Part shown: in pieces, positions 1 to 8,390 of the stretch | How positions within the stretch are numbered: position 1 is the stretch's first letter | Layout of the letters: each line of letters starts with the position of its first letter | Origin: Modestobacter versicolor | GTDB taxonomy: Bacteria; Actinomycetota; Actinomycetes; Mycobacteriales; Geodermatophilaceae | Assembly (NCBI RefSeq): GCF_014195485.1 | Contig: NZ_JACIBU010000001.1 | Location: 1,426,001-1,490,000, forward strand | Direction: 5' to 3' | DNA: 64,000 nucleotides | Program-made: the position numbers and the translations under genes | Notes under the pieces: model-generated | What the model saw: the letters and a program-made list of their open reading frames with translations, nothing else | What the model was told of the DNA's origin: nothing | The model's database searches: none

Positions 1-1
1 C

Positions 2-562
2 CGGCCGATCGCCTGGGTGTGCACCCGCTCGACGGCCGGCGTGCTCAACCTGGCGCCGCACTCCTTCTACACCGTGGCCTGCGTCGACCCGCCGGTCGTC
101 CAGTTCACCTCGGTGGGCCGCAAGGACTCGCTGACCAACGCCGAGCAGACCCGGGAGTTCACCGTCAGCCTCACCCCGGAGTCGCTGTTCGAGCAGGTCA
201 ACGCCACCGGCACGGACTTCCCGCCGGACCACGACGAGGCCGAGCACACCGGCGTCCGGCTGGAGCCCAGCGACGTCGTGGGCGTGCCGCGGGTCGCGGA
301 GTCGCCGGTGTCGCTGGAGTGCGTCCTGCAGGGCACGGTGTCCTTCGGCGACAGCACCGTCGTCTTCGGCCGGGTGGTGCACATCGCCGTCCACGAGGAC
401 GCCGTGCGCGACGGCCGGCCGCGGATCGAGGCGCTGCGGCCGCTGGCCCGGCTGGGCGGCAACGAGTGGTCGACGATCGGCGAGGTCAAGGAGATCCGCC
501 GGATCCCCTACCGCGACTGGAGCGCGGACCCCGGCATCGGCGAGCGCCTGCGCGGCGGCTGA
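2..562 (+). CDS. flavin reductase family protein (5' partial)
   Basis: The reading frame is open from the first complete codon (base 2), so the true start lies before the window. Visible is RPIAWVCTRSTAGVLNLAPH near the left edge, the FMN-binding N-terminal signature of the flavin reductase-like / DIM6-NTAB split-barrel family, and later HxxxVxFxS-like core strands. About 187 residues are present out of roughly 200 usual, so little is missing. Such proteins reduce FMN with NAD(P)H or bind flavin for a partner monooxygenase; the substrate cannot be told. It ends at TGA and is followed by a palindromic repeat, then by the convergent adenosine kinase gene. Confidence 0.85.
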   Translation, partial: RPIAWVCTRSTAGVLNLAPHSFYTVACVDPPVVQFTSVGRKDSLTNAEQTREFTVSLTPESLFEQVNATGTDFPPDHDEAEHTGVRLEPSDVVGVPRVAESPVSLECVLQGTVSFGDSTVVFGRVVHIAVHEDAVRDGRPRIEALRPLARLGGNEWSTIGEVKEIRRIPYRDWSADPGIGERLRGG

Positions 563-566
563 CGAG

Positions 567-622
567 GGACCACCCTTCCCCCACGCCTCGCAGGCTGGGC
601 GCGGGACCCTGGAGGGCGGCCG
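567..622. repeat. palindromic repeat, copy A
   Basis: This is one of three related elements in the window (others at 43396-43450 and 50216-50266). The core CCCCCACGCCTCGCAGGCT is followed by a GGCGCGGGACCCT stretch, and is flanked by arms CCACCCT (570-576) and AGGGCGG (613-619), which pair with one mismatch. It sits between two convergent genes and could serve as a bidirectional terminator or be a dispersed REP-like element. Confidence 0.6.
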
Positions 623-632
623 TTCCGGTCCG

Positions 633-1613
633 TCACGAAGCGGGCAGGAAGGGGGCGACCTCGTCGGCCGCGTCGGCGCCGAAGGCCTCGGCGAAGCGGG
701 CGAGGAACGGCTCGCGGGGCAGGGTGTACTCCTGGGTGCCGATCACCTCGACCGCCGCCGTCGCCACCGCGGAGCCGACCTGGGTGGCCCGCTCGACCCC
801 CAGCCCCCACTGCCGTGCGGCGACGAAGCCGGCGCGCAGCGCGTCGCCGCCCCCGGTCGGCTCGACCGGCTTGGTCTCCGGCACCGCGATGACGTCGATG
901 GGTGCGGTGTCGGCCTGCTCGACCCGCACCCCGTTGGCCGCCCGGGTGGTGACCCAGGTGCCGACCCGGGCGAGCACCTCGGCCTCGGTCCAGCCGGTCT
1001 TCTGCAGCAGCAGGGCGTGCTCGTACTCGTTGGTGAACAGCAGGTCCGCGCCCTCGACCAGCTCGCGGATCAGCTCGCCGTCGGCCCACGCCAGCTGCTG
1101 GGAGGGGTCGGCCAGGAACGGGTAGCCGCGGTCCCGGCACTCCTGGGTGTGCTGCGCCATCGCCTTCGGGTCGTTGGGGCCGACGATCACCAGGTCGACG
1201 GTGCCGACCCGCTTCTCGACCGGGGCCAGCTCGATCAGCGAGGCCTCGGACATGGCGCCGGAGTAGAACGACGCGATCTGGTTGTTCGCCACGTCGGTCG
1301 TGCAGGTGAACCGGGCGGTGTGCTTGAGCTCCGACCAGTGCACGCTGCCGGTGTCGACCCCGTGCCGGGTCAGCCAGGCGTCGTAGTCGTCGAAGTCCGC
1401 GCCGACCGCGCCCACGAGCACCGGGCGCAGACCCAGCAGACCCAGCCCGTAGGCCATGTTGGCGCCTGCCCCGCCGCGGTGCTGCACCAGGTCGTCGACG
1501 AGGAAGGAGAGCGAGACGTTCTCCATCTTCCCCTCGACGAACTGGTCGGTGAACTTGCCGGGGAAGGTCATCAGGTGGTCGGTGGCGATGGAACCGGTCA
1601 CGACGACGGGCAT
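633..1613 (-). CDS. adoK: adenosine kinase (PfkB/ribokinase fold)
   Basis: The 326-residue product matches the mycobacterial-type adenosine kinase (Rv2202c) along its length: VTGSIATDHLMTFPGKF at the N-terminus, SLSFLVDDLVQHRGGAGANM in the substrate-binding region, HTARFTCTTD, and GGGDALRAGF near residue 254 carrying the catalytic aspartate at about residue 257. The family phosphorylates adenosine to AMP for purine salvage and is ribokinase-like rather than eukaryotic AdoK-like. I chose the ATG at 1613 because it begins right at the conserved N-terminus and has a GGAGG sequence 12 nt upstream. In M. tuberculosis this gene sits beside asnB; here it is some 57 kb away from asnB. Confidence 0.93.
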   Translation of the reverse strand: MPVVVTGSIATDHLMTFPGKFTDQFVEGKMENVSLSFLVDDLVQHRGGAGANMAYGLGLLGLRPVLVGAVGADFDDYDAWLTRHGVDTGSVHWSELKHTARFTCTTDVANNQIASFYSGAMSEASLIELAPVEKRVGTVDLVIVGPNDPKAMAQHTQECRDRGYPFLADPSQQLAWADGELIRELVEGADLLFTNEYEHALLLQKTGWTEAEVLARVGTWVTTRAANGVRVEQADTAPIDVIAVPETKPVEPTGGGDALRAGFVAARQWGLGVERATQVGSAVATAAVEVIGTQEYTLPREPFLARFAEAFGADAADEVAPFLPAS

Positions 1614-1728
1614 GAGGGGGGCTTCCTCCGGGACGGCGGCCACCAGCGGCCGGCGGGCCCGGCCGGGTACGAGCACCGGGGCGGGTCCAGCGTAGGAGCA
1701 GCGGCCCGGGGCCGCCCGGGGTGGGCCG

Positions 1729-2385
1729 TCAGTCGGCCAGCGCGCGGCGCAGCTGGACGCCGAGCTGCGCCGTGCCCACGACGCCGAGCAGGCAGCCCAC
1801 CGCGGCGCCGGTGGTGACCACCACGTCGGTGAGCCCCGCCCCGGCCACCACCCCGGCGCCGCCCAGCGTGAAGCCCGCCATCGCCACCCGGGTGGGGCGC
1901 TCCCACACCGAGATCGCGCCGGTCTCGCTGACCCCGGCCTGCCCGGCCCGGGCCCGCAGGTAGTCCGGCAGCCAGCACAGCGCCCCGAAGGCGACGGCCA
2001 GCCAGCCCGGGGCGCCGGCGACCCAGAACGCCACGGCGTAGGCCGCCTCGGTGAGCCGGTCGACCGCGGAGTCGAGCACGAACCCCCGCCGCGACGCCCG
2101 CCCGCCGGCGATCGCCAGCGCCCCGTCCAGGGAGTCCAGCAGCCCGGACAACCCGATGAGCACCCCGGTCGCGACCAGCCAGGCACCACCGGCCGCGGCC
2201 GGGCCGATCGCGGCGGCGGCGACGGCCAGCCCCAGCGCGGTCGCCACCAGCGGCGACAGCCGGGCCAGCGGCACGGCGAGGGTGTACGCCAGGGTCAGCC
2301 AGCCGTGCACCAGCCGGCTGTCGGCCGGGTCGGTGCCGCCGTGCCAGCGGGACCAGGCCACCAGGTACTCGTCCCGGGTCAGCAC
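1729..2385 (-). CDS. CDP-alcohol phosphatidyltransferase family membrane protein
   Basis: The 218-residue protein is mostly hydrophobic helices with the family metal-binding signature around residues 85-110: LDSLDGALA, then GFVLDSAVD, giving the D-x2-D-G-x2-A and G-x3-D-x3-D spacing exactly. The arginine that normally follows the alanine (consensus DGx2AR) is isoleucine here, which is unusual. Members transfer a phospho-alcohol from a CDP-activated donor, at the membrane; the alcohol (glycerol phosphate, inositol phosphate or serine) cannot be assigned. Start is GTG 2385. It lies 115 bases upstream of adoK on the same strand and diverges from the lipase gene at 2433. Confidence 0.8.
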   Translation of the reverse strand: MLTRDEYLVAWSRWHGGTDPADSRLVHGWLTLAYTLAVPLARLSPLVATALGLAVAAAAIGPAAAGGAWLVATGVLIGLSGLLDSLDGALAIAGGRASRRGFVLDSAVDRLTEAAYAVAFWVAGAPGWLAVAFGALCWLPDYLRARAGQAGVSETGAISVWERPTRVAMAGFTLGGAGVVAGAGLTDVVVTTGAAVGCLLGVVGTAQLGVQLRRALAD

Positions 2386-2432
2386 GGACCCAGTCCACCA
2401 CGCGCGGCGCTCGGACGAGGGACAGTGGTGGG

Positions 2433-3242
2433 GTGCTCGCCGGCCTCTCCCCCGCCCGCCGCCGCCTCGTGCTCGGGCTGCTGGCCCTCCTCCTGGTCGC
2501 CGCCGCCGTCGTGGCCGCCGTCGTCGTCCCCCGGCTGGCCGGTGACGACGCGGCCCCGGCCGCGCAGGACGACACCCCCGGCCCGGTCCTGCTGGTGCCC
2601 GGCTACGGCGGCTCGACCTCCTCGCTGCAGACGCTCGCCGACCGGCTGACCGCCACCGGCCGGGACGCCACGGTGGTCGCCGTGCCCGGCGACGGCACCG
2701 GCGACCTCACCGACTCCGCCGACGCGCTGGCCGCCGCGGTCGACGACGCGCTCGACCGCACCGGCGCCGACAGCGTCGACGTCGTGGGCTACTCCGCCGG
2801 TGGCGTGATCGCCCGGCTGTGGGCCGCGGACGGCGGCGCGGCGCAGGCCCGGCGGATCGTCACCCTCGGCTCGCCGCACCACGGCACGACCGTCGCCGAC
2901 CTGGCCTCGGGCATCCTGCCCACCGAGTGCCCCGCGGGCTGCCGGCAGCTGACCACCGACAGCGAGCTGCTGGCCGGGCTGAACGCCGGCGACGAGACCC
3001 CCGACGGCCCGACCTGGGTGTCGGTGTGGACGACGGCCGACCAGACCGTCACCCCGCCGGACTCCGCCGAGCTGGAGGGCGCGCTGGACCTGCCCGTGCA
3101 GGAGGTCTGCGCCGACTCGCGGGTCACGCACGGGCAACTGCCCTCCGACGCCCTCGTGCAGGGCATCGTGCTGGCGCAGCTGGCGGCCGGTCCCCCGGTC
3201 GAGCTGGGCGCCGGTGACTGCGCCCGGCTCCGGCAGGGCTGA
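2433..3242 (+). CDS. secreted or membrane-anchored alpha/beta hydrolase, triacylglycerol lipase type
   Basis: A 269-residue protein with one N-terminal membrane helix or uncleaved signal (about residues 10-32), then an alpha/beta hydrolase fold. Visible are the oxyanion-side LLVPGYGGS (about 50-58), the nucleophile elbow GYSAGG (serine near residue 117) and GSPHHGT, a sequence typical of lipase class 2 / LipA-like enzymes. Six cysteines in the C-terminal half fit an exported protein. It probably hydrolyses lipid esters outside the cytoplasm. The start is GTG 2433; a weak GACAGT -10 lies 6 nt before it. It is followed after 25 bases by a lipoprotein gene. Confidence 0.85.
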   Translation: MLAGLSPARRRLVLGLLALLLVAAAVVAAVVVPRLAGDDAAPAAQDDTPGPVLLVPGYGGSTSSLQTLADRLTATGRDATVVAVPGDGTGDLTDSADALAAAVDDALDRTGADSVDVVGYSAGGVIARLWAADGGAAQARRIVTLGSPHHGTTVADLASGILPTECPAGCRQLTTDSELLAGLNAGDETPDGPTWVSVWTTADQTVTPPDSAELEGALDLPVQEVCADSRVTHGQLPSDALVQGIVLAQLAAGPPVELGAGDCARLRQG

Positions 3243-3254
3243 CCGGCCGCCTCC

Positions 3255-3260
3255 TAGACT
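3255..3260 (+). promoter_or_regulatory. TAGACT -10 element, leaderless start
   Basis: TAGACT ends 7 nt before the ATG at 3268, so transcription should begin at or next to the start codon. It decides the start of the lipoprotein gene against GTG/ATG codons further upstream. Confidence 0.6.
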
Positions 3261-3267
3261 GCGCCGG

Positions 3268-3789
3268 ATGTCCCGCCGCCTGCTCGCCGCCGTCCTGGTC
3301 GCCGCCCCGGTCCTGCTCGGCGGCTGCGGGTCCGGCAACGACGGGCCGCTGGACGCCGCCCCCTCCTCGCCGTCCACCTCGTCGGCCGCGCCGTCGACCA
3401 GCGCGACGCCGACCCCCACCCAGCGCCCGGTGTCGCAGTGGTTCGACGCCGGCGGGGAGGCGACGCTGGCCGCGCTCGGCGAGACGATGAAGCTCGAGGG
3501 CCTCTCCGTCCCGCCGGTCGACCAGGCCACGCTCACCGCCCGCTGCGAGCAGGTCACCGCCGCCACCGAGGCCGCTCAGGCGCTGCCGCCCTTCCCGGTG
3601 CCCGAGGTCGAGGCCGCCCTGCGGGGCAGCTACCCGGGGGTGCTCGACGTCGCGCAGCGCTGCCTGGCCGAGGCCGCCGCCGGGGTGCAGGACCTGCTGC
3701 GCAGCGGGCTCCTGGTGGCCATGGTCAACGCCTACGGGCCCTTCCAGATCGCCCGGGGCGACGCGATCGCCGCCCTCGCCACCGGCTGA
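3268..3789 (+). CDS. putative lipoprotein of unknown function
   Basis: The 173-residue product begins MSRRLLAAVLVAAPVLLGGC, a lipoprotein signal peptide with lipobox LGGC, followed by a Ser/Thr/Pro/Ala linker and a helical domain (about residues 55-173) with two cysteines. It should be anchored on the outer face of the membrane. I do not recognise the globular domain. The ATG at 3268 is preferred over an upstream in-frame start at 3214 because the signal peptide begins there and a TAGACT -10 lies just before it. The gene converges on the ABC permease gene 3 bases later. Confidence 0.75.
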   Translation: MSRRLLAAVLVAAPVLLGGCGSGNDGPLDAAPSSPSTSSAAPSTSATPTPTQRPVSQWFDAGGEATLAALGETMKLEGLSVPPVDQATLTARCEQVTAATEAAQALPPFPVPEVEAALRGSYPGVLDVAQRCLAEAAAGVQDLLRSGLLVAMVNAYGPFQIARGDAIAALATG

Positions 3790-3792
3790 GGG

Positions 3793-4602
3793 TCAGCTGG
3801 TGACGTCCTTGGTGGTGAAGTTCGCCCAGGCGGCACCGAGCAGCACCGCGACGTAGACGCCCTGCAGCGCCAGCCCGCGCACGATGTCGCGCCACTCGAT
3901 CGGCGAGCGGAAGAGGTCGACGAAGGCCAGCCAGTAGCGGGTCGGCAGGTACGGGGCGAACGACGACGCGGCGTCCAGGGTGAACAGCAGCGACGAGGCG
4001 ACCAGGATGCCCAGCGCGCCGAGCATCGCCGCCAGCGGTGAGTCGGTGAGCGTGGAGAAGAACAGCGCGAACGCCGCCACCCCCAGCATCGAGACGGCGA
4101 CGTAGCCGATCGCCAGCACCGTCCGCCCGGCGATCTGCTCGGGGGTGAGCGTGGTCCCCGACAAGGACGTGCCACCGAGGGGCTGGACGTCGAAGAGCAG
4201 CTGCCCGGTGACGTAACCGACGGCGGCGACCACCAGGACCGTCACGAAGACGAAGGCGAAGACCGACACCAGCTTGGCCACCAGCAGCCGGGTGCGCCCG
4301 GCGGGGCGGGCCAACAGGTAGCGGAGCGTGCCGGCCTGCGCCTCGCCGGCCACCGAGTCACCGGCGATCAGCGCCACCGCGATCGGCAGGAACAGCGGCA
4401 GGACGATGGCCAGGGCGGCCAGCGGGTAGAGCGTGCCGTTGGTCAGCACGGCGGAGAGGAACACCGGGCCCTCGCCCGGCCGCGGCGCCAGGTCGGTGAG
4501 CGCCAGCAGCACCGCGACCAGCACGGGCAGGGCGTTGAGCAGCCCGATCGTCACCCAGGTCCGGGGACGCCGGAACAGCTTGCGCAGCTCGACGGCGATC
4601 AC
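3793..4602 (-). CDS. ABC transporter permease (ABC-2 type, NosY/YhhJ-like)
   Basis: A 269-residue integral membrane protein with about six hydrophobic segments, an N-terminal amphipathic ELRKLFRRPRTW stretch typical of ABC-2 permeases, and AGEAQAGTLRYLLARPAGR, the cytoplasmic loop seen in NosY/YhhJ-like exporters. Start is GTG 4602, preceded by GGGGGAG; GTG overlaps the TGA of the ATPase gene (GTGA, 4599-4602), so translation is likely coupled. With the ATPase it should form an exporter; the substrate is unknown. The third operon gene, a LolA/MucB-like protein, hints at a lipid or envelope cargo. Confidence 0.87.
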   Translation of the reverse strand: MIAVELRKLFRRPRTWVTIGLLNALPVLVAVLLALTDLAPRPGEGPVFLSAVLTNGTLYPLAALAIVLPLFLPIAVALIAGDSVAGEAQAGTLRYLLARPAGRTRLLVAKLVSVFAFVFVTVLVVAAVGYVTGQLLFDVQPLGGTSLSGTTLTPEQIAGRTVLAIGYVAVSMLGVAAFALFFSTLTDSPLAAMLGALGILVASSLLFTLDAASSFAPYLPTRYWLAFVDLFRSPIEWRDIVRGLALQGVYVAVLLGAAWANFTTKDVTS

Positions 4603-5534
4603 CGGCGCGACCTCTCCCCCGGTGCGTCGACCCGGTCGGCGCTGGTGCTCGCCGCGGCCAGCACCACCTCCTCCAGGGTCGGGCGCTCCAGCGCGAGACC
4701 GGTGACCGGCACGCCCGCGCCGACCAGCGCCGCGTTGACCTCGGCCGGGTCGTCGCCGCGGACGACGGCCCGGCCGGCGCCCACGCGCAGCACCCGCCCG
4801 TCCAGGGCGGCCCGGACCCGCTCGGGGTCTGGCGTCTCGACGATCGTCGCGCCGGTCGGGGCGGTCAGCGTGGCCAGCTGGTCCTGCAGCACCAGCCGCC
4901 CCCGGTCCAGCACCCCGACCCGGGTGCACAGCTGCTCGACCTCGGCCAGCAGGTGGCTGGAGAGGAAGACCGTCGTCCCGCCGCGGTGCAGGTCCAGCAG
5001 CAGGTCGCGGATCTCGTGGATGCCCTGCGGGTCCAGCCCGTTGGTCGGCTCGTCGAGCACCAGCAGCTCCGGGCGGCGCAGCAGCGCAGCGCCCAGGCCG
5101 AGCCGCTGCCGCATGCCCAGCGAGTAGGCCTTGACCGGCCGGCGGCCCACCCCGGCCAGGCCGACCTGCTCCAGCACGGTGTCGACCCGGGCGGTGCGGG
5201 TGCGCCGGGAGCCCCCCGGGCCGGCGGCGTCGAGCAGCGCCAGGTTCGCCCGGCCGGAGAGGTGCCCGTAGTGCGCCGGGCCCTCGATGAGCGCCCCCAC
5301 CCGGGGCAGCACCCGGCGGGCCGCCCGGGGCATCGGCTCGCCGAGCAGCTGCACCGAGCCCGACGTGGGCAGGACCAGGCCGAGCAGCATCCGCACCGTG
5401 GTGGTCTTGCCCGAGCCGTTGGCGCCGAGGAAGCCGTAGACGTCGCCGGCCCGGACGTCGAGGTCGATGCCGTCGACCGCGCGCAGCTGGCCGTACCGCT
5501 TGGTCAGGCCCTGGGTGCCGATGACGGTGGTCAG
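4599..5534 (-). CDS. ABC transporter ATP-binding protein
   Basis: Contains a full ABC ATPase: Walker A GANGSGKTT (about residue 38-46), the signature SLGMRQRL, Walker B LLVLDEPTNGLD and the H-loop SSHLL. Length about 311 residues with a C-terminal extension of about 80 residues, as in drug/lipid exporters of the CcmA class. No ATG, GTG or TTG exists near the conserved N-terminus (VIGTQGLTKRYG). The best candidate is CTG at 5534, which overlaps the stop of the upstream gene (CTGA) and has GGAGGGG 4-5 nt before it; I infer a rare CTG start coupled to the upstream cistron. Confidence 0.9.
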   Translation of the reverse strand: MTTVIGTQGLTKRYGQLRAVDGIDLDVRAGDVYGFLGANGSGKTTTVRMLLGLVLPTSGSVQLLGEPMPRAARRVLPRVGALIEGPAHYGHLSGRANLALLDAAGPGGSRRTRTARVDTVLEQVGLAGVGRRPVKAYSLGMRQRLGLGAALLRRPELLVLDEPTNGLDPQGIHEIRDLLLDLHRGGTTVFLSSHLLAEVEQLCTRVGVLDRGRLVLQDQLATLTAPTGATIVETPDPERVRAALDGRVLRVGAGRAVVRGDDPAEVNAALVGAGVPVTGLALERPTLEEVVLAAASTSADRVDAPGERSRR

Positions 5535-6652
5535 CTGTCCCCTCCGGTCAACTCGGTGGCCGCGGCGGCCAGCGCGTCCAGGCTGACGGTGCCGACCAGC
5601 AGCACCGGGCCGTCGGGCCCGCGCAGCAGCATCAGCCCGAGCGGGCCGGCCGAGATCCGGACGCCGAGCTCGTCGACGACCGCCTCGGGCGAGGCCAGCA
5701 GGGCGTCGCGCAGCGGCGAGGCGACCCGGCCGGGCAGCGGGCTGACCGCGAGCAGGGTGATGCCGCGGCCGTAGACCCCGACGCCCCGCGGCGCGCCCTC
5801 GATGGTGCGCCGCGGCAGCCCGGCCAGCTCCGCCGGGCGGGCGACCCGGTCGCCGTCCCGGCCGGCCCGGTCCGCTGCCTGCAGCAGCCGCGAGTCCTCG
5901 CCGGTGCGCACGTCGGCACCCGGCGGGACGGCGAAGGCCAGCACGTCGTCGGCCGGGGTGTCCAGGGAGAAGTCCAGGAAGCCGGTGTCCAGGGCGGCCT
6001 CTGCGCCGGCGCCGGCGGCGTCCTCGCCGAAGACCTGCACCCGCAGCGGCACGCCGCTGGCCGCGTCGACCCAGACGTCGACCCGGGCGACCGACGAGGC
6101 CGCCTCGGCCGGCACCAGCCGCAGCCCGAGGGCGTCGCGGCCGGCGACCCGGTCGGCGCCGCGCCGGCTGAGCTCCTCGTCGGTGGCCTCCGACAGCAGC
6201 CGGCGGCCCAGCGCGCTGGGCAGCAGGTCCGGTGCGGCCGGCAGCGCGAGCGGGCTCGGCGTGCTCCGGGTCGCCGTGGCGTCCTCGTAGTCCCAGGTCC
6301 ACGTGCCGGCGCCGTCGGCGTGCACGCCGGTCTCCCCGGTCGGCGAGACGACGTCGACCCGCCAGGCGGTGGGCCCGCGGTACCAGGCGCGCATCGTCGT
6401 CCGGTCGCTGAGCAGGTCGGCGACGCCGGTCAGCTGGTCGCCCACCGGCAGGTCGAGGCCGCCGGCGGCCTGGGCGTAGCCGGTGAACGCGACGCCGTCC
6501 GAGGCCAGCACCGCGCGCCGCAGCTCGGCTGCGGAGGTGGCGGCGTCGGAGGCGGGCAGTGCGGCGATCACCGACGGCAGCGCCACCAGGACGGCGACGG
6601 CGGCACCCACGAGCGCCCAGCGACCGGCTGCCCCCGTACGTCGCCCAGCCAC
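5531..6652 (-). CDS. LolA/MucB-like exported protein
   Basis: The 373-residue product starts with a signal-anchor segment (about residues 10-33) and then reads as a LolA/MucB-type half-barrel: AWYRGPTAWRVDVVSPTGE, TWTWDYEDATATR, then GRDALGLRLVP and VDVWVDAASGVPLRVQVFG, all typical of the 'sigma-E regulatory/outer-membrane lipoprotein carrier' fold found outside the actinobacterial membrane. A second domain of about 130 residues follows. It is first in an operon with an ABC ATPase and permease (overlaps of 4 bases), so it may accept or sense the exported molecule. Start GTG 6652 is set by a TACCGT -10 six bases upstream. Confidence 0.75.
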   Translation of the reverse strand: MAGRRTGAAGRWALVGAAVAVLVALPSVIAALPASDAATSAAELRRAVLASDGVAFTGYAQAAGGLDLPVGDQLTGVADLLSDRTTMRAWYRGPTAWRVDVVSPTGETGVHADGAGTWTWDYEDATATRSTPSPLALPAAPDLLPSALGRRLLSEATDEELSRRGADRVAGRDALGLRLVPAEAASSVARVDVWVDAASGVPLRVQVFGEDAAGAGAEAALDTGFLDFSLDTPADDVLAFAVPPGADVRTGEDSRLLQAADRAGRDGDRVARPAELAGLPRRTIEGAPRGVGVYGRGITLLAVSPLPGRVASPLRDALLASPEAVVDELGVRISAGPLGLMLLRGPDGPVLLVGTVSLDALAAAATELTGGDS

Positions 6653-6658
6653 CCGGCC

Positions 6659-6664
6659 ACGGTA
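6659..6664 (-). promoter_or_regulatory. TACCGT -10 element, leaderless start
   Basis: On the minus strand TACCGT ends 6 nt before GTG 6652 of the LolA-like/ABC exporter operon. It diverges from the promoter at 6763. Confidence 0.55.
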
Positions 6665-6762
6665 CGACGGACCCCGGCGGCGGGTTGGTTGAAGGTTGCT
6701 GTTCACAGCGTCGGCACAGCCGCAGGTCACCGGCCGGCCCTGCGGCGCCGGCGGGGAGCCCC

Positions 6763-6768
6763 TACGGT
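6763..6768 (+). promoter_or_regulatory. TACGGT -10 element, leaderless start
   Basis: TACGGT ends 8 nt before the ATG at 6777, indicating a leaderless mRNA for the hypothetical protein. Confidence 0.55.
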
Positions 6769-6776
6769 CGGTCGTC

Positions 6777-7412
6777 ATGGCCGCCCCGATCAGCGATGCC
6801 GTCGTCGTCGACGTGCTGCGCCGCGTGGACCGCGGGCTCGCCCCGCTGGTGCAGCGGCTCGGCCGCCCCCCGCAGCTGCCCCCGGCGCAGCGGGCCGCGT
6901 GGTGGGCCGATCAGGTGAGCCGGGTGGCCGCCGGGGTCTCGGCCGCACCGCGGTTCGCCGGCAAGCTCGCCGACCTGCTGCCGCTGCAGAACACCGTCGG
7001 GTCGGCCGTGCAGGCGCTCGTCGTCCTCGGGGTCGCCCGCGAGCACCAGGTCACCGACCAGGCCGGCCGGGTCTCGCTGCTGGCCCGGGTGCTGCTGGGC
7101 CGCGACCTGCCCGCCGAGCGGGTGGAGCCGCTGCTGGCGCGCAGCCGCGGCGTGTACCTGGACGAGGCGCTGGGCGACGACCGCTCCGGGGTGGACGGCG
7201 TCGCCCGCAGCCTGTGGCGGGCCGCCCGGCTGCTCGGCCGGGTCGACGACGCCCTGGACGCCCGGCCCAAGGGCAAGCTCCGGCACCGGGCGCTGGCCCA
7301 GTTCCCGGTCGTGGGCGTGCTTGGCGGTTACGCCGCCGAGCGGGAGGGGCTGCGCCGCGCAGCCCGGCGGGCCGACGAGCTGCTCGCCGGCCCGGTGGTC
7401 ACAGCGCGCTGA
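6777..7412 (+). CDS. conserved hypothetical protein, helical
   Basis: The 211-residue product is rich in Ala, Leu and Arg with no signal peptide; a central segment (about residues 60-85, [20 protein letters not shown]) is mildly hydrophobic. I do not recognise a family; a distant relation to EcsC-like proteins is possible but unsupported. The ATG at 6777 is fixed by the TACGGT -10. Its last 14 bases overlap the 3' end of metF on the other strand, so both stop codons lie inside the neighbouring gene. Confidence 0.6.
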   Translation: MAAPISDAVVVDVLRRVDRGLAPLVQRLGRPPQLPPAQRAAWWADQVSRVAAGVSAAPRFAGKLADLLPLQNTVGSAVQALVVLGVAREHQVTDQAGRVSLLARVLLGRDLPAERVEPLLARSRGVYLDEALGDDRSGVDGVARSLWRAARLLGRVDDALDARPKGKLRHRALAQFPVVGVLGGYAAEREGLRRAARRADELLAGPVVTAR

Positions 7413-8298
7413 CCCCGGCCAGCGACTCGTACACCTCGGTGGTCGCGGTCGACCGGTTCATGGTGATGAAGTGGATGCCGGGCACGCCCTCGTCCAGCAG
7501 CCGCCGGCACATGTCGGTGGCCACCTCCACGCCGTGGGCGCGCACCGCCCGCTTGTGGTCCGGGGTGTCGCCGTCGAGCTCGGCGAACCGGTCGGCCAGC
7601 TCGGTGGGGAACGCCTGGCCGGACAGCTGCACGATCCGGCTGATCTGCCGGGCGCTGGTGACCGGCATGACCCCGGCGATCACCGGGACGTCGCAGCCGC
7701 GGGCGGCCACCCGGTCCCGCAGCCGCAGGTAGTCCTCCACCCGGAAGAACATCTGGGTGATCGCGAAGTCGGCTCCGGCGCGGCACTTGGCCACGAACAT
7801 GTCGGTGTCGGCCTCGAAGTCCGGCGACCGCGGGTGCATCTCGGGGAACGCCGCGACGCCGACGGAGAAGTCGCCGATGCCCTTGATCAGCTCGACCAGC
7901 TCGGCGGCGTACCGCAGCCCGTCGGGGTGGGCGACCCACTCGGCCTGCGGGTCGGCGCCCGGCGGGTCACCGCGCAGCGCGAGCAGGTTGCGCACCCCGG
8001 CCGCGGCCAGCCGGCTCACCACGTGGCGCAGCTCGGCGACGCTGTGGTCGACCGCGGTCAGGTGGGCCAGCGGCAGCATCGTGGTCTCGGCCGCGATCCG
8101 CTCGGTCACCGCGACGGTGCCCTCGCGGGTGGAGCCGCCGGCGCCGTAGGTGACCGAGACGAACGACGGGCGCAGCCGCTCGAGCTCGCGCAGCGCCGTC
8201 CACAGCTGGGCCTCGCCGACCTCGTCCTTGGGCGGGAAGAACTCGAAGGACCACGTGGGCCGCTCCGACTGCAGCAGCTCGCGCACGGTGCCGGTCAT
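7399..8298 (-). CDS. metF: methylenetetrahydrofolate reductase
   Basis: A 299-residue MetF. It shows [17 protein letters not shown] at residues 15-30, [30 protein letters not shown] and the flavin/folate site [13 protein letters not shown]. The enzyme reduces 5,10-methylene-THF to 5-methyl-THF for methionine synthesis, using FAD. The start ATG 8298 is fixed by TACCCT 8 nt upstream. It diverges from the prenyl synthase gene, the same pairing as Rv2172c-Rv2173 in M. tuberculosis (from memory). Confidence 0.96.
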   Translation of the reverse strand: MTGTVRELLQSERPTWSFEFFPPKDEVGEAQLWTALRELERLRPSFVSVTYGAGGSTREGTVAVTERIAAETTMLPLAHLTAVDHSVAELRHVVSRLAAAGVRNLLALRGDPPGADPQAEWVAHPDGLRYAAELVELIKGIGDFSVGVAAFPEMHPRSPDFEADTDMFVAKCRAGADFAITQMFFRVEDYLRLRDRVAARGCDVPVIAGVMPVTSARQISRIVQLSGQAFPTELADRFAELDGDTPDHKRAVRAHGVEVATDMCRRLLDEGVPGIHFITMNRSTATTEVYESLAGVSAL

Positions 8299-8306
8299 GA
8301 CACGCG

Positions 8307-8312
8307 AGGGTA
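8307..8312 (-). promoter_or_regulatory. TACCCT -10 element, leaderless start
   Basis: Minus-strand TACCCT ends 8 nt before the metF ATG (8298). It lies 66 bases from the divergent crtE -10. Confidence 0.55.
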
Positions 8313-8378
8313 CGGGCGATCGGCCACCCACGGGCGCAGCACCCGGCCGAGCGGGAGTCGCGCCCCGCCGAGTTGCGC

Positions 8379-8384
8379 AATACT
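8379..8384 (+). promoter_or_regulatory. AATACT -10-like element before crtE
   Basis: AATACT, one mismatch to TAnnnT, ends 6 nt before GTG 8391. It would drive the crtE-crtI-crtB operon as a leaderless transcript. Confidence 0.45.
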
Positions 8385-8390
8385 CGCTCT

